Under the pieces are notes generated by a model. The model was given only the letters and a program-made list of their open reading frames with translations, was not told the origin of the DNA and did no database searches. Both the position numbers and the translations under genes were made by a program. A stretch of DNA of 64,000 nucleotides from Pelecanus crispus. Taxonomy: Eukaryota > Chordata > Aves > Pelecaniformes > Pelecanidae. The first letter of the stretch is position 1; the number at the start of each line of letters is the position of its first letter. This document shows positions 1 through 40,648 of the stretch, in pieces. The stretch is from contig NC_134648.1 in the NCBI RefSeq assembly GCF_030463565.1, positions 13,495,806 to 13,559,805 of the forward strand, written 5' to 3'.

Positions 1-26925
<26,925 letters not shown>

Positions 26926-29900
26926 CTAGAAAGAAAGTATTCACAAAACATAGATAGAAAATTTAAATACAGAACCAGAACTAGTTAAAGACAATCCAAG
27001 TTTAATTAGATTTTTATACAGCTGCTACAAATATTTTATGTTACCTTCTGCACAAAGAAGATGCAATTAATGAGTGACTTAAATTTTTCCCTCTGAAGTA
27101 TTTATTTTCCAGGTATTTGAAATGGGTAAATATTATTACCTCAATTAACTAAGCTGTTAAGAACTTCAGGTAGCAGTTACTAAATTGAAATACATCAACC
27201 ACATTTAGATTTCATTTAAATATGAATTATTCGACCAATGTATAAAGAATAATGGTGGTAATGACGGTATAAGTAATGGTATCTTTTTGTCCCCAGAATT
27301 AAAGCTGACGATTCACCCATGACAATAGCAGGGCTTTAACTATATAAATTAAATATCTCTCTTGTGCCAATAAGAGGTTTAGAATCTATCACACACTGGG
27401 AAATACACACTTCATTAGTAAGTCTCACTGAATGATCCAACTATTTCCCTAAACTTTCCAGGAAGGTTTCTATTTAAAAAAAAAAAAAAAAAAATCCCTC
27501 CTTGAAAATAATAAAGTATCTCATGACAAAATGTGTTAACAGATCAACAGGATAGCGATTAGTGAGCGACAGTCACAACTCTGCATGTATCTCACAGAAC
27601 CAGGTATAGCCATTCCTTTGGATACTAATTTTTTACCCAAGCATGTTTCAGTATGGGAGATTAAGAAGTCTACTGAATCTGAGCAGCTATTGCTAATTTT
27701 CAGTATTACTAGATTAAGCAGCTATAAAGGAAATAGATAACATTGCATTCTACTAACTCAGATGTTGGCTTTCACCACAGGGAAAAAAAAAACCCCAAAA
27801 CCACCAAAAAAGAGTCACTGAGTTCTGCAAGCCCTTTAGTTAATGTAACATATACTTAGATGTGGATGAAAGGGGAGGCGAAGGGGATCACATGGAATTG
27901 CAATCTAGGCTACACAGCATTAAAGCAAATTTCCCCCCACCCAGATCTCTTGATAGTCCAGAGCAGCAGTTAGATAATCTCACAAAAAGGTTACAGATAA
28001 ACAATCAAAGCTTTTAATCTTAGTATGGTTCTATGACCTGCTGTTTTATAATTCAAGGCTAAGAATAATAATCTAGGTTTTTAAATGTACCTATGATTAC
28101 ATTTCTAAATAACTAAACTATTTCTACCTTTACAATCTAGAAATCTGCCCTTGAATAAGCAACTCATCAATGGTCTCAAAGACCACCGAGAAACCTGTGC
28201 TTATGTCAAAACTAAAGAATAAGAAAAGCAAAATTAGACTATTTAGATACTCCAGCATGCCTGCAGTATTTAAAAGGTTTGGTACACTAATTTAGTAGTT
28301 GAAAATTATACCCAAGTAGTATTTTCCAAATACATCCAAGTGACTTTGACCAGGACTGTATTTCATAGAAGGGCAGGCAGCTACATAAGTTTCTTGGTCT
28401 CAGCAGAGAAAAAGCCAACCCACACCCAGCTGCTCCAGCTCTGCTGCTTTTGCTGTCTGAAGTGCTTTAACCCGAGGGCTATGCGCAAAGCAAATGTGTC
28501 ACTACGGTTCAAGTCCCGCTAACTTTTAATGTGATGTTATACCAAGTACCCACATTACCTCCTGAAAATGGACCTGGAGTCTAAATCACCTTGGGATATA
28601 TAAGAATATTATTGACAGTTTGGTTAACTGTTAAGACCCCAGTTAATGGAATAGATACATTTTAATAAAGAAAGTGGAAGGGGTAGCTTTACGAAGGTTT
28701 TAAGCCTCCTGTAAAAAAAAGCAACTTTTTTTCATGGGCTATGTTGAAAATCATGTAAGAAAAACACCACTACTAATGATCAGTTCACAATTCAGTAAGA
28801 AACATGCCTTCCAAGATTAAAATCCTACATAACATCTACTGGAACATGAAAGAGATTAAAATATGAGGCTTGTAATAGAGAATTTGAACCTTGAACAATT
28901 CTGAGCATCAAAAAGAAGATACAGTTAAGATAGAAACCAAAATATAATTCAAAAGAGGTGCAAGAGATTTTTTTAACATCCAAGGGAAGATGGACAATTC
29001 TTGTTCCCAGCATCCTTTTCAAGAAAAGAAGCTTTTCTAGAAAATCAGGTCTCTAAAAGAGGTATAATACAACAGAAAAAGAGCCAGTGCAGAGAACCCA
29101 CCCAGACTAAATTGCATTTATACTAGATGCTTCTGAAGAAAATGAAATAGCTAAGTTTTTTTGGATACTATACGCTATGGGACAAGGAATTGTATGAGGA
29201 CATAAGAGACCCTGATTTCAACTCCTTTCTCTGCCATCTCCATATTAGTGACTTTGGACTAGTAACTTCTTTCCCTATTACTCATTTATACCCCCCCCAT
29301 CTCAAAATAGGCACAAACACTTACTTAGAAAGCACTTTGCTCGTAAACCAAAAATGGGACAACATGCTGTAGCTACAGGATCAGCTTAAACAAGCACTGA
29401 AGTGGCCCTACCCTCAGCGTTCATGTACTGTGCAGCAAATAAGATCAGAAAACTGAGGCAGTTAAAAAAATAAACTAGCACCAAAATAAGTTTTATTCCA
29501 GACCAGTTTGCAAAGACTGTTTCCCTGGAGGTACTGCCAGCTTGTAGCAAGCTAAATTAAGTAATTATGGTATTAGATGCTAGTGGTGCACAGAGGTTGT
29601 CTGTCTTCGTAACTGCTAACAGTGTTCTGTACTGTCAATATTTTCCATTCACTCAATTTTCAGGACACCTCATGGAAGTAGGTTGCAAAACAGCTAGACC
29701 ATTTCACACATTGGCGAAGAAAGGCTACACAACCACTGGTTTTAACTAGAACCATATTCTGAAACAATTCCAGCAGGGAGTGCATCTCAAAGGCCCATCA
29801 GTTCAGGTCTACTTTAGAGTATTCCCTCTCAGACAAAGTATCGTTTAAGAAGCCCCCAGCATCTTTAATATACTATCTGCCTTTAAAATAGATTAATATA

Positions 29901-30954
29901 CTTCCTCCAGAGCTTATGCCTCGTCTCTCAACCTTGGGGAAGTAGAGAGGAAGCTAGTCAACGCAGACAACTGCGAAGTCCTGAAAGAGTCAGAGCAGAA
30001 GCAATCGCGTAAAGGGTCAGTGGCTATTTTGGAAGAAAAAGAAGTCTAATGCAAGATAAATTCAAGGGCCAAAGGAGCAAAAGTATTTGTTTAAATTATT
30101 TTACAGTGTTTGTTATTGTAGTGTGGCAGATTAACAGTTATCACACACTGAAAAATACCCAGAAGTGAACTGCTGCACACAGCAGAACAACATTCGCTAC
30201 TTTATTCCAGATGATCTGGACAATCATGTGCTGTAACCTACACAGACAGCGTTACTGTTTTCTCCCAGTTCGCACTCCTTTAACATCATCCCTTCGGATA
30301 TATCCTTTCCCAATCCTCTCTTTCCACTAGCTTCTTATCCCCAGCTCCATCCTTTCTCCTTGAAGTACCAGTTTCCTCCTTCAGCCAGTCCTATCACGGC
30401 ACCAGATTTCCAGCACATCCCTCTTCCCAAATATAATCCCATCCTTCTTGTCAAAATAATCTAAAATACTCCAATGTCCACACCAATTCCTTCTGCAACT
30501 AGTCCCCAAGTCTTCTCTTACTGCTGGTCTGCTCTTCATGTCCATCACACCATTGTCTATCACCTTCCTGCCTCTTTGTCTCAAGACGGTTCATGTTCAG
30601 ACCCATCTCCGAAGTACATCCCTTGTAATGGAGGTTGCAGCACTGGGACCCTCCCAAACAGCAAAACCCCAGCTTTCACTCACTCTTCGGTGATGCAGCA
30701 GTTTTGCTCTGTTACTCTCCTGTGCAGGGAGGAGTACCCTCAGCCAAAAGTGGATGTGCTGGTCACTTTCAGCCTCTCTTCTTCCTCCCCAGTGGAAAAT
30801 ACAGGCCAACCAGACAGGCCTATGAGCTCTGAGGAAGAGGATGGGGAGAGAACTAAAGAAGATGTAAAGTTGGCCTGTGCTGTAGAGAAATGGGTCAGGC
30901 TATCACAGAGATACTGCTGCTACAGTGTTACTTCTCCCACCCCCCGCAACAGTG

Positions 30955-31130
30955 GTCAAATACAGGAACAGATTGCCGAGAAAGGTTATGGACTCTCCAT
31001 CCTTGTAGGTGTTCAGGACTCAACTTGACAGAGCCCTGGGCAACCTGGTCCAATCAGACCTGCCTTGATTGGGGCTGGACTAGATAACCTCTGGAGGTGC
31101 CTTCCAACTTAAACTGTTCTATGATATCTG
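30955..31130 (+). mobile_element. CR1 LINE 3' tail fragment
   Basis: The plus strand reads like the CR1 3' end: ggactctccatccttgtagg, then gccctgggcaacctggtcc, then ctggactagataacctctgg, closing with tgttctatgata in place of the usual ATTCTRTG octamer repeats. It is 5'-truncated and noncoding. Confidence 0.8.
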
Positions 31131-32177
31131 ATCATTTTGATATTGCATACATTTAAAACAGTATCACCATGCTGTTGGTACATCATCCACCCTGCAAATC
31201 TAGTCTCCTATCATATTTTTATTTATTTGCCTTGTTTTTTTTGAAACTAGCCTGTTTTCATCAAACTGAAGTCTCTTCCCTTACCTCAGCTTTAGTCACT
31301 CTCTTCCCCCCCTTTTCTTCTAACTGGCTTATATGCTGCTTTCTCCTCAGCTTCCAGCAAATTTGTCTTCATCCTTCTTCCAATCCAAATCTCACCAGCT
31401 TTTTTCCCTAATCCGCCTCATTGCTTTTATTTCTGTGCATTTGCATCACTAAGGTTTTTCTTTAAACCTCCTATCTGCCAGGAATTTTGCCAGCAAGAAC
31501 CTGGGAGAGAAATCTTCTACCCACTTCGAATATTGCACCTCATTAGTTAAAAAGCAGCTGAAAGCATCCATTTTTAGGAAAATACATGCACCCTGGGGTG
31601 GGGCCTGCATGGCTGCTCAACAAGATTGATGCACATGTATTCTGCTTGTCCTACAGAAAAGACATTAAGTACAGGCTTAGTCATGAGGTACTCACTGAAG
31701 TGAAAACTTGAGACTTGACTTTGTGAACTCTTGCAAATCTTCACAGATCATACGCAAGTTGCAATTTTCAAAGGCATGTTAATGATGATATTTGGGAAGA
31801 CTTTCACAAGAACAGTAATGCATATCGCATTCCTGAAGTGATGAGTCACTGAAATACTCCTACAGTATTCATGCAGAGAAAATCTTACCATTAAGATGGT
31901 TAAAATACTTCCCACAAAAAAATCAGCCCGAGACAAAAAAATCCCCGAACTGAAAACGGTTTCTGATAGAAGGAAGCAACAGCCAGTCACAAGAGTGATG
32001 CTGAAACAAGTCTCACACCGTTAGTTACAAAGCAAAAGCAATGAGTTAGCGATGCGTGTTGCTGACTTTATGCTGCTTTTTGATAAACGATGCACACCAG
32101 CAATGTAAACCCCAGTATAACACTGATAGATAAAATATGCCATCCAGGGTACATGGGCGCAATTTTTTATTTAAACA

Positions 32178-32200
32178 CCCCCCCCCCCCCCCCCCCCCCC
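32178..32200 (+). repeat. Poly-C mononucleotide run (23 C)
   Basis: Uninterrupted C run on the plus strand, read as poly-G in the ZNF143 pre-mRNA. A purine-rich stretch (gggggaggggaggaggg) follows about 70 bp to the right. The length may be variable or affected by assembly. Confidence 0.9.
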
Positions 32201-35200
32201 AATTCTCTAAACAGAAAAAACCTGTGAACTCAAGTATGCTTTAAATTCTCAACACTCAAACGGGAGAGATGCGGGGGGAGGGGAGGAGGGTGGTTCGTTA
32301 AAAAGAAAGGATTTTTCATTAAGACTTCATTGAGTTGCCTATCTAGAGAGCACCTCCTGTATTTTTCCCTCCACTAATAAGCAAACCGAGTATTTTGGGT
32401 GCTGTTACTTGTTTTGGAGAAAAGATGCAACGTTAAAAGAGAAGTTTTTATGAAAACTCAATGTAGCAACTGGAAACAGAAGGGTCTGCTAAAAACTAGG
32501 AATCAAACAACTAAGAAACAGCAGGTGGGATTTAGGCAGCTGAAAAGCAAAGCAAGAGCTGGTAGAGAGCATGCTGCCACAGAGCAGAAAGTGGATTTGG
32601 GGCACTTGGGAACGCTGGCAGCCGAGAGGACAGCATGAGGAGACCCCATGTAGCAGAGAATGTGGCAAATAACAGCTGGAAAATAGCAGAAATTTTCCGT
32701 TTAAAGAATGACTATACCACTGTATTGCTGGACAAAGGGAAAAACCTGCAGTGACAGTAGCAGAAACTCCTTAGAGGAAAAAAAGATGATGCTTAGAGGA
32801 TGATTAACAGGAAATGGAATAAAGTTTGTAATAGCAGTCATGGAAGAAAACTTACAGTTATAAAATGCAATCTAGAATGTGCAAGAAGAAAGAACTGGGA
32901 AACACAGGGAAAAAGCTACTCCAGACATTCAGCAACTTTGTGATTGTCTACCCTCCTTGTGCAGACAGCACTGGAAAGTTTGAAAAAATATCCATTTATA
33001 CCATTTGCAAAGAAACATCACTTTTATTTTTAATACACTTCTAAATAATGTACAAAACCGTTGTAATTTGATAAAACTTATAAAAACAACAAATAAAAAA
33101 CAATTCAGAAAAATAAAATGGCAAATGACATATAACTACACAATACAGAAACTTTCATCAAGGAATTCCAGGAAACTGCATTCCCATGTTTGACAAAGCT
33201 GGATCCCAAAATCAGTTCAAGTATGTCAGCACAGTAACATAACTAAGGTTTTTCTGAATTAAATACTGGCTGCATTAGGGTCCCTAACAACTGATATGAT
33301 TGCAAATATCAGTGATTTCCCAAAACTAGTCTGATGAACAGAGATTTGTGAAAAATCAAAATTAGTACCTACAGTGAACATTCTGGTTAAATACACTTCA
33401 ACTGATACCAATTATATGCATTACAACCTTCTGGGTCTCAGTGCAAAAAATGACTGACAGACTGAAAAACTGACTAGTCCAGACAAAGTTTTTTTAGAAG
33501 ACCCAAGTGTATAGCTTACTAATTACATAAAGTCATTTGACAGCTGTAAGCTCAGAAATAAAAACATAGCTAAAATCTTACTTATGTTCCCGTATGTATC
33601 TGTATGATAATCTTTTCCAGTATTACACTAGAAATCTGTAGCAGGGTGAGAAATGAAATCTAGATCCTATGGATGCTTTGATCAAATGCTTCAGTAGATG
33701 AAACATGGATTTTTTTCAGTATTTTACCATTGCACTGAAACACTGATTTCATGCTATATTTGGTCAGATTGACTTTTAGTGAATAAACATAATGAACTAC
33801 TTAATGTCAGGCATTTCTAAATTTGTAGGTGCTTTCTCCTATAATTTTAACTTCTTTTACTGTATTTCTTCCAGTCTCTTGTAAAGGCAAGCAAAACGTA
33901 ATTAAACAGCAATTTCCACCACATTAATCATCCACTGTATAAAATGGAAACAAGGCTGAAATACAGAACAAAAACTTGTACTAAAGAATCTGGTAACAAT
34001 AGTTGGATTCAGATAGAAGGGTAAGATATGCAATTTAATAGTAAATAACACAATAATTTTCCAGACAGCAAAGCAGCATTGTGAATTATGAACGACAGGC
34101 TCTAACCGTGGTCCTGGAGAAGAACCTAATCAAGACTGATGGCACTGTCAACTGCATAAGCATGACGTATACACTCTGAGTGGCAGCACAGCTAACTTGC
34201 AGAGACTCATGTTGCCCAAAGCAGAGGTTTGTAGTCAAACTCAAGGCTCCTTTTTAGTCTTTTTGCAGGATTACCACCTTTCTGTTCCACCAGAGGTACA
34301 TCCTGATTATAATGCAGTTCAAGACTAATTCACTGCCACAGCATTTGGTATCTCTTCAGAAATAACACACAAATGCAAGACCAAATTTATCACTGCCATA
34401 ACCAAGCATAACTCTTCTGGCTTCAGTGTGAACAGTGAGAACCACATTTAGCCTCACAGAAGTACTTTATGTTCCAGCAGCCTTCTTCCCCCAAAGTCAT
34501 CACCATACATGCAGTTTACATTGTGAATCCCATCTACAAATCGTGTTAAAAGTATCGTCAGAGATCAATGCTTGCATTTTATAAAAAAAAAAATGGATTA
34601 ACCAGTGCAAGTAAAGAATGTTTACAAATCCTTACTCTAACTAGTATTACAAGATTATGCACGTGTGCAATTTCACACTGTGGGAATGCTGAGGATGCTA
34701 TGATTTTCAAATGTATGGCACTTAAAAAACTGCAGGCAGATCAGAAAGCCACCCACCAATAAGTCCTACACATGAGAAGACTCAGGTTGATCCCAAATAT
34801 GACTGCTAACTTCACATGTTCCTTGAACATATCAGAAAAGAAATTACTGGTTAATCAATGGAGGTCAGAGTAGTTCTATCAGTATATTAACTGTCAGCAG
34901 TGCTGACAGAAAGCTAATTAAACTCACGCTGCAGCGCTGGGACAAGCACCTCACCAGCAAATGCTCAGTTCAATGATCACATTTGCCTTGGGAGGCACTA
35001 TTACAACAGCACTGCTTCTAAGTAACTACCCCAATGACCAACACAGCTTCCTGAGCCAGAGATTCGAAACAGATTTGGGAATCTTCCGAGAGATCCAATT
35101 GCAAAAAGCCTGCACAGAAGGTAACAAGCAATTGAAATCCATACAGTTGCGTTTGCAGAGGTACAGAGACCAGGATTCTGAAAGCTTTATTAAAGTACAA

Positions 35201-38200
35201 AAAAAGTATACTAACGCACCTGGTCAATGATCAATGCACTAATGAGACAGTTATTCTTAGTACACCACCGTATAGGTTAGCAAGAGAAACAGCCATATAA
35301 TCTGTACCAAAACATCAAATACAAATGTGACTGAAAACACCTACGCATCATTCAGAATACTTGTGTGTGTGCATAGAATGGCTTGCAGTACTGCAACAGG
35401 AACAGTGTAACTCACCTACCAAAACAAGCCAGCAAGTTTCTCTCAACTCATGAAACTTGCTCAAAGTTAAGACACATTTCTTCTCTCTCAGCCAAACTTG
35501 TGTTATCAATACTCCCGCATACCTCCTTTTCTAGAAAAAAACCCTATTTCTTTATTGCAGACTTACTGGTAATAAATTATTTTTGTTTTAATAGTCAAAA
35601 AAAGTAAGGATAAATAATTATAATGTGCGTGCTCAGAAGTGGAATGGGAGGTCATCTGATTTTCTGTTTCATACTCGAAAAACTTAGAACATGATTAACA
35701 AAGCTGAAAAAAACAAAACGCCAAACTGCAAATAATTTTTCAGCACACACGTTAGTGAGATAAAGCACTAGATTTCATTCCAAGTGGATTTTCCCCCAGA
35801 AGTCACAAAGTGAGAAACAGACTTAAAGCACTTAAGCAATTAACCTATGTGTTTTTAAAAGTACCAGCTTTTGGGGCTTATTTTTTTACCATCAAATGTA
35901 TATACACAAAATACTGGCTATATAAAGAAGGCATCCAGATGATGCATGTCAGAATTGTCTTCAAATTACTCCTAGAAATGAGCAGTAATGCCCATCTGCA
36001 GTAAAAAAAAAAAAAAAAGATACAGTTAACTTCTGAAGCACTTCAGGAGGCTACTTAATCCTTAACTCGTAAAACCTCCGGTTCTATTGGTGAATGTTTT
36101 AAATAAAACAAAGAACATTTGGTGAATAGGTGAATACTTAAGGGATAAAAATCTGAAAGAAATTGAGACCAACTATTTTTATTCATGTTTTACTTTTGTG
36201 TCAAACAGACTTCTAACTCTCTTAACTGTCAAGAAATCACAAAAGTGTCTAATTTACATCACCAAAACAATTAATCCTGGCTGTGCCCCTTCAATCCTGC
36301 AAATCTGCTGAGACTGCCAAGAAAACAGGGAATTTTGAGTGGGTTGTTTTGTGTGGTTATGAGTTAATTAGTAATCTGATAACTACATTACAGATGTATC
36401 AGTATTAGCCACGACAGTTAACAGCAGTGTTTTAGTCTATGCTTGCATTTCAGGAACTAAACAGACAGCCTACTGAATTGCCAACCTGTACTCTGAATTG
36501 CAAAAAACCAGATTACAAATCTAAATTGAAAAAACAGTACATCTAAATATATTCTAAGAAACTCTGTGTAATACCATGTTAGCTCAGTATAAGTACACTC
36601 AAGATAGGAGCAACACCAACTAACCTGCAAATACAGACCCATCTTCCAACTCTAGAGAAGTCTGTCATCAGAAATGAAGTCTGAGAGCATTAAGCAGATA
36701 ACACAATTCTCCCCTCAAGAAGTGTATACAGAGGAAAACATTCAGCAGACAATAAAATATAGACTGAGGGAAGCACTAAGTAGTTGTAACTCTGATGTCA
36801 ACTTTGACTATTGCAGAACTTGCTTGAACTGTGAATTCCCTTCAAAACTGAGAGCTTCATTTATTTAACAAGTGTTATCTTGGTGGAGCAAAGTACAATC
36901 CCACTATACAATTAAAAAAGCGGCATAACCCAGAAAATTTTAGCAGACTAAGTCACTGGAAGCATTCACTAATTTAGTCCAATTCCGTTTTTGAGTAACT
37001 GATCAACAACTCCTGGTGTGCAGAGCAGAGTAAGAGGACCGAAACCACATTCCCTTAAGTAAATACAGCTAAGGGCAGATGAAGTTACAGACTTAAAGTA
37101 CAGGCAGAACCCCATAAACCCCACTGTGCCATGACAGGCTTTAAGGCTTCCTTCCCTTCCTCCCCCAGAAACATAGCGTCCATGGACAGGCACCTCCCTC
37201 AGACTCCTCACTCCATCCTCAGAACAATACCTATGCACACCTCTATTTACAGGAACTTGCATTTCAGAGATGAATTTTCAGATTCCAGAAGAGGATTCAT
37301 CTGTTAGGATCACAATCCATCTTAGGGATCCATAAGCTAAGGAGAAGCCTTCCTTCAATCTTTTGGGGCACAGGAATAGGCTACCCAATTCATACTCTCT
37401 TTACCAGGTGCACCAATTTACTTGCAGCGCAGACAAGATGAAGAAACAAACCACCCACCTATTAATGCAGAAAGAGCGGAAAGCATGCTGTTGAGCTGTA
37501 GAAATGTGCAAGAGATGTGACAATACAGGAAAAAAGCCAGTGGCAAGGAAAGGTGGGCCTGGGATGCTATGGTATGCACATACACATTAGAGGCAGCAGG
37601 AGGTACAAAAGATAGCATGGGAAGCAGAAATCATGGGGATGATCAAGGAAGAGGGTACAAGCCAATATGCAGACAGGAAAAAGAGTAATGAAGGAATCGG
37701 ACTACAAGAGCACCAAGACAAGTTAGATCTTCCTCGTATTTGCATTCTGTCCGCTGCAATGCTTGAAACTGGAAGAATTGCCCTGATTATCAGGAATGTG
37801 CTGTTCACTTTGTGTGTGGAAACATTCAAATTCAGCTGAGCCCTATGCTTTGGGGAAAGAAATAGTTTCACATGTGCCAACTAAAGACTCCTCAGAATTT
37901 AGTAACAGTGTTTCTCAAAGACTCCACCTATGCTGAGCATGTTTTAACGCAAAACTTTTAAGGCGAAGACTTACATGCAACAGCAAGGAAAGATCAACAT
38001 CCCACACTCTAAATGAAGCCAAATTACACTGGAGAAGCAACCCAGTTCAAAACTGTTGCCTTTTTAGTTTTATTTTAAAACAAACCCCATACATTTTATT
38101 AAGGCCAATACGTAAGTCTGCAAGAATACACACACACACAGCGTCTTAAGGAATGCCCAGAAAAGATGGTGTCCAGGGAGAGACCATTATCACCACCAAA

Positions 38201-40343
38201 CTTAAGGTGAGGAACCCTCAGCCTAATCCCTCTGCACATCCAACAGAACTGTAGGTGACAAGGCAGCCCGCTGGCAACTCCTACTAACTCCCTTCTCCTG
38301 GACAGCACAGGACAGCAAAACATGGGCCAGCAGCAGTCTGCTGAGCTGAAACAGTACATAATTTGAGATATTCTACAGACAAAACCAAATTTACAGCCTA
38401 ATTTTGGCACCCATTACCAGGGAATATTCATCACTTTATTACCACTACGCCTGTCTCCTCAGAAAAGGGATTGCCAGCTCATGACAGAAGTTATTTTGAT
38501 GTTTAAGCATCAAAATGCTACACAGGCATGAAGACAGAGTGAAGCCTGTGTGACTTTCTAGCTAACGAAACTTTTACACTTGCCTAAGCATTTGCTTTGA
38601 GCCTTTAATATAAGGCAAAAATCTCTTCCGCACATGGGCTACTAGAAATGAAACATTATTTCATTATTACAATAATGAGAATAGTTTACGTAAATTATGC
38701 AATCAATTTGAAATACGTTTCTCCAAACTGCTTAAAATGTTCATTTTTACACCTCATTTAAGCTGCAATCTATTACCAAAACAATCGTATATTATTTGAC
38801 TACACATTCCTGAGTTTCATTTTCTGCAGTGATTCAGATTAATAACTTCTGACATATATACAGCTTGAAAGCTCGACTTTAATGCACGAAATACAAAGAA
38901 ACAAGCCATGAAAACACGGTTATGTTGCACTCCGCCATTCTAAAGCTGTATGGCAAATACACAAGCTAAAATATACTACTTCTCTTAAAAAGCTACTAGT
39001 CAACGACAAACAAATTTAATTTTTCAGGTACAATCACCTTGACGCTGCAATGGAAATATCTGGTATACAGTCCTCTAAAACATAACAGATTTACAACACC
39101 TGAAGCAGAATTGTGAGAAAACTGTATGACAAGAGAAAATGTTTTCTTTGAAAGACTCTAAGACTGAAGTTCCTCTATCACTGAAAACAAGAATAATGTT
39201 CCTTAAAAATACTGGTACCCCTCTGCATATAACGTCAAATACAATTCTTTTGTAGTTCAAAACAAACCCTTAAGAGATTTTTATACATAACAGGAGCTGC
39301 TCAACCGTAGACTTGTTTTAACAGAAAGTTTAACTTGCATGGAAGTCATTTTTTCTTGGCGAACAAACACCACAAGACCTTATCAGAAAATAAATCTTTG
39401 TGTTATTGCAGGTAATTCTGCTAGAGGAGTAGCTTCTCGTTATGCTGTTTTAGTAAAGTTCCAAACAAGAAAAGCTGAAGGAAATGCCAAGAGAACAGGC
39501 TGTAAAACGGTTAAAATGATTCTGCACAGTATTTTTGTGACTTGAAAGAGATGAACTAAAATAGCTGACTTCAGAAGCTCCGTGCAGGCATCTTCTCCTG
39601 CGTTAGCACAGCAACCGCTGCGCTCGCGGCACTACAATGCAGCAACGTTAAAAATAAGCAACTTCGTGCAAGAACAGTGCATTATTCCTTCCCAAACGCG
39701 CGCGCAGCAAGCCGCACGTTAGGCCGAGAGAGCTCTGCAGGCAATTGTTTTAGTGCCGTTTTGCAAGTTCGCCCTCCGTCAAAATGGAAATATCACGTTA
39801 AAAAAAAAAAAAAAAAGAAATGTAGAAACAAATTAAGTCCCAAACTGATACGCGGCGAGGGCCAGCAGCGAGCGCCGGGCGCCCCAGGGCGAGAGCGGGG
39901 CCCGGGCGCGCCAGGACCCCCCGCGCCTCCCCCCCCCCCCCCCCTCCCCGCCCGCCGCCGGCGGCCCCCGCCCGTGACGCAGCGGCTAACGGGCGCCCCC
40001 GCGCCCGGGCCCGCGAAGGGGCGGCCGGCGGGGGGCCGGCCGGGGCGCCGCCCGGGACGGGGAGGGGGCGGCGGGGGCCGCGGCCGGCGCCCGGCCTGGC
40101 GCGCCCCGCGGTGCGGGATGCCGGCGGGCAGGCGCGGGCAGGCCCCGGCGTGAGAGGGAGGGGCCGGGCCGCGCGGAGCGGGCGGGCGGCGGAGCGGCGG
40201 CTTTATTCGTGTCGGTCGGTGCCGGCGCTGCCCGGCTGCCCCCGCTCGCTGCCCCTCGCCGCCTCCCTGCACGCGGGGCGGAGGGCGAGGCCCGGTTCGG
40301 CGGCCCGGCGCGGCAGCCCCAGCCGGAGATGGCGGGTGGTTAG

Positions 40344-40361
40344 AATAAGGCACACTGGGTA
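40344..40361 (-). promoter_or_regulatory. Candidate low-affinity ZNF143 binding site just downstream of exon 1
   Basis: Minus strand TACCCAGTGTGCCTTATT matches 14 of 18 positions of the STAF/ZNF143 consensus as I recall it (YWCCCRNMATSCMYYRCR). It lies 22 bp inside intron 1. For human ZNF143, weak self-binding sites downstream of the main start site have been reported as sensors of protein level. Function here is inference. Confidence 0.45.
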
Positions 40362-40382
40362 AAAACACATTTATATACTAAC

Positions 40383-40648
40383 CTCGCCGAGAAATTTTCC
40401 AACAATTCCTCCGTCCGACCACCATGCACCAGGACAGGAAACGGCCGCCTCAGCGCCCGCCCGCCTCAGCACCGCCCCGAGCCGCGCGGGCGGGCTCGCG
40501 CCCCGCGCTACCGCCGCTCCCATTGGGCGCACCACGCCGTGCGTCACCGCCTCCGCTCGCCATTGGCCGCCTCCAGGCCCCGCGCCAATGCCCATTGGCT
40601 AGGCGCCCGGGGCCCCGCCCCGCGGCTTCATGGCGTCTCGGTTATGCT
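40383..40648 (-). other. ZNF143: ZNF143 noncoding exon 1 (3' edge firm, 5' edge estimated)
   Basis: A donor CTCGGCGAG|GTTAGTATA at 40383/40382 lies in the CpG island in the right orientation to splice to exon 2 at 26925. The 5' edge depends on the promoter used. A TATA box at 40674-40680 would place it near 40648, while the CCAAT cluster at 40522-40598 suggests a second start near 40425-40460. Upstream ATGs at 40630, 40595 and 40425 are described in the findings. Confidence 0.65.
40522..40598 (-). promoter_or_regulatory. Cluster of four CCAAT boxes
   Basis: CCAAT boxes lie at 40522-40526, 40562-40566 and 40594-40598 (minus strand) and 40585-40589 (plus strand), within 77 bp. This is typical of NF-Y-driven CpG promoters. 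They would sit about 60-170 bp upstream of a start near 40425-40460. Confidence 0.7.

Larger units (their letters stand above)
26926..40382 (-). other. ZNF143 intron 1 (about 13.5 kb)
   Basis: Long intron between the noncoding first exon and the start-codon exon. It contains poly-A at 27476-27494, a CR1 tail at 30955-31130, pyrimidine-rich stretches near 30240-30460 and 31170-31420, a 23-bp C run at 32178-32200, and poly-A at 36003-36018. Its right end enters the CpG island. Many short ORFs occur, none with recognisable protein features. No alternative exon could be supported. Confidence 0.75.

Noticed and set aside
28490..28520. ggttcaagtccc resembling a tRNA B box
   Set aside because: The flanking 5-bp arm does not pair and no A box or acceptor stem is found upstream.
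30474..31028. 184-codon plus-strand ORF in ZNF143 intron 1
   Set aside because: Its last codons run into a CR1 3' tail, the protein has no recognisable features, and the area is pyrimidine-rich, which lowers stop frequency. Treated as noncoding.
38135..38145. Short CA repeat
   Set aside because: Only about five units, within chance expectation for this genome.
39677..40368. Plus-strand 158-codon and minus-strand 191-codon ORFs left of exon 1
   Set aside because: Same GC artefact: low-complexity Pro/Arg/Gly translation across poly-C and poly-A tracts.
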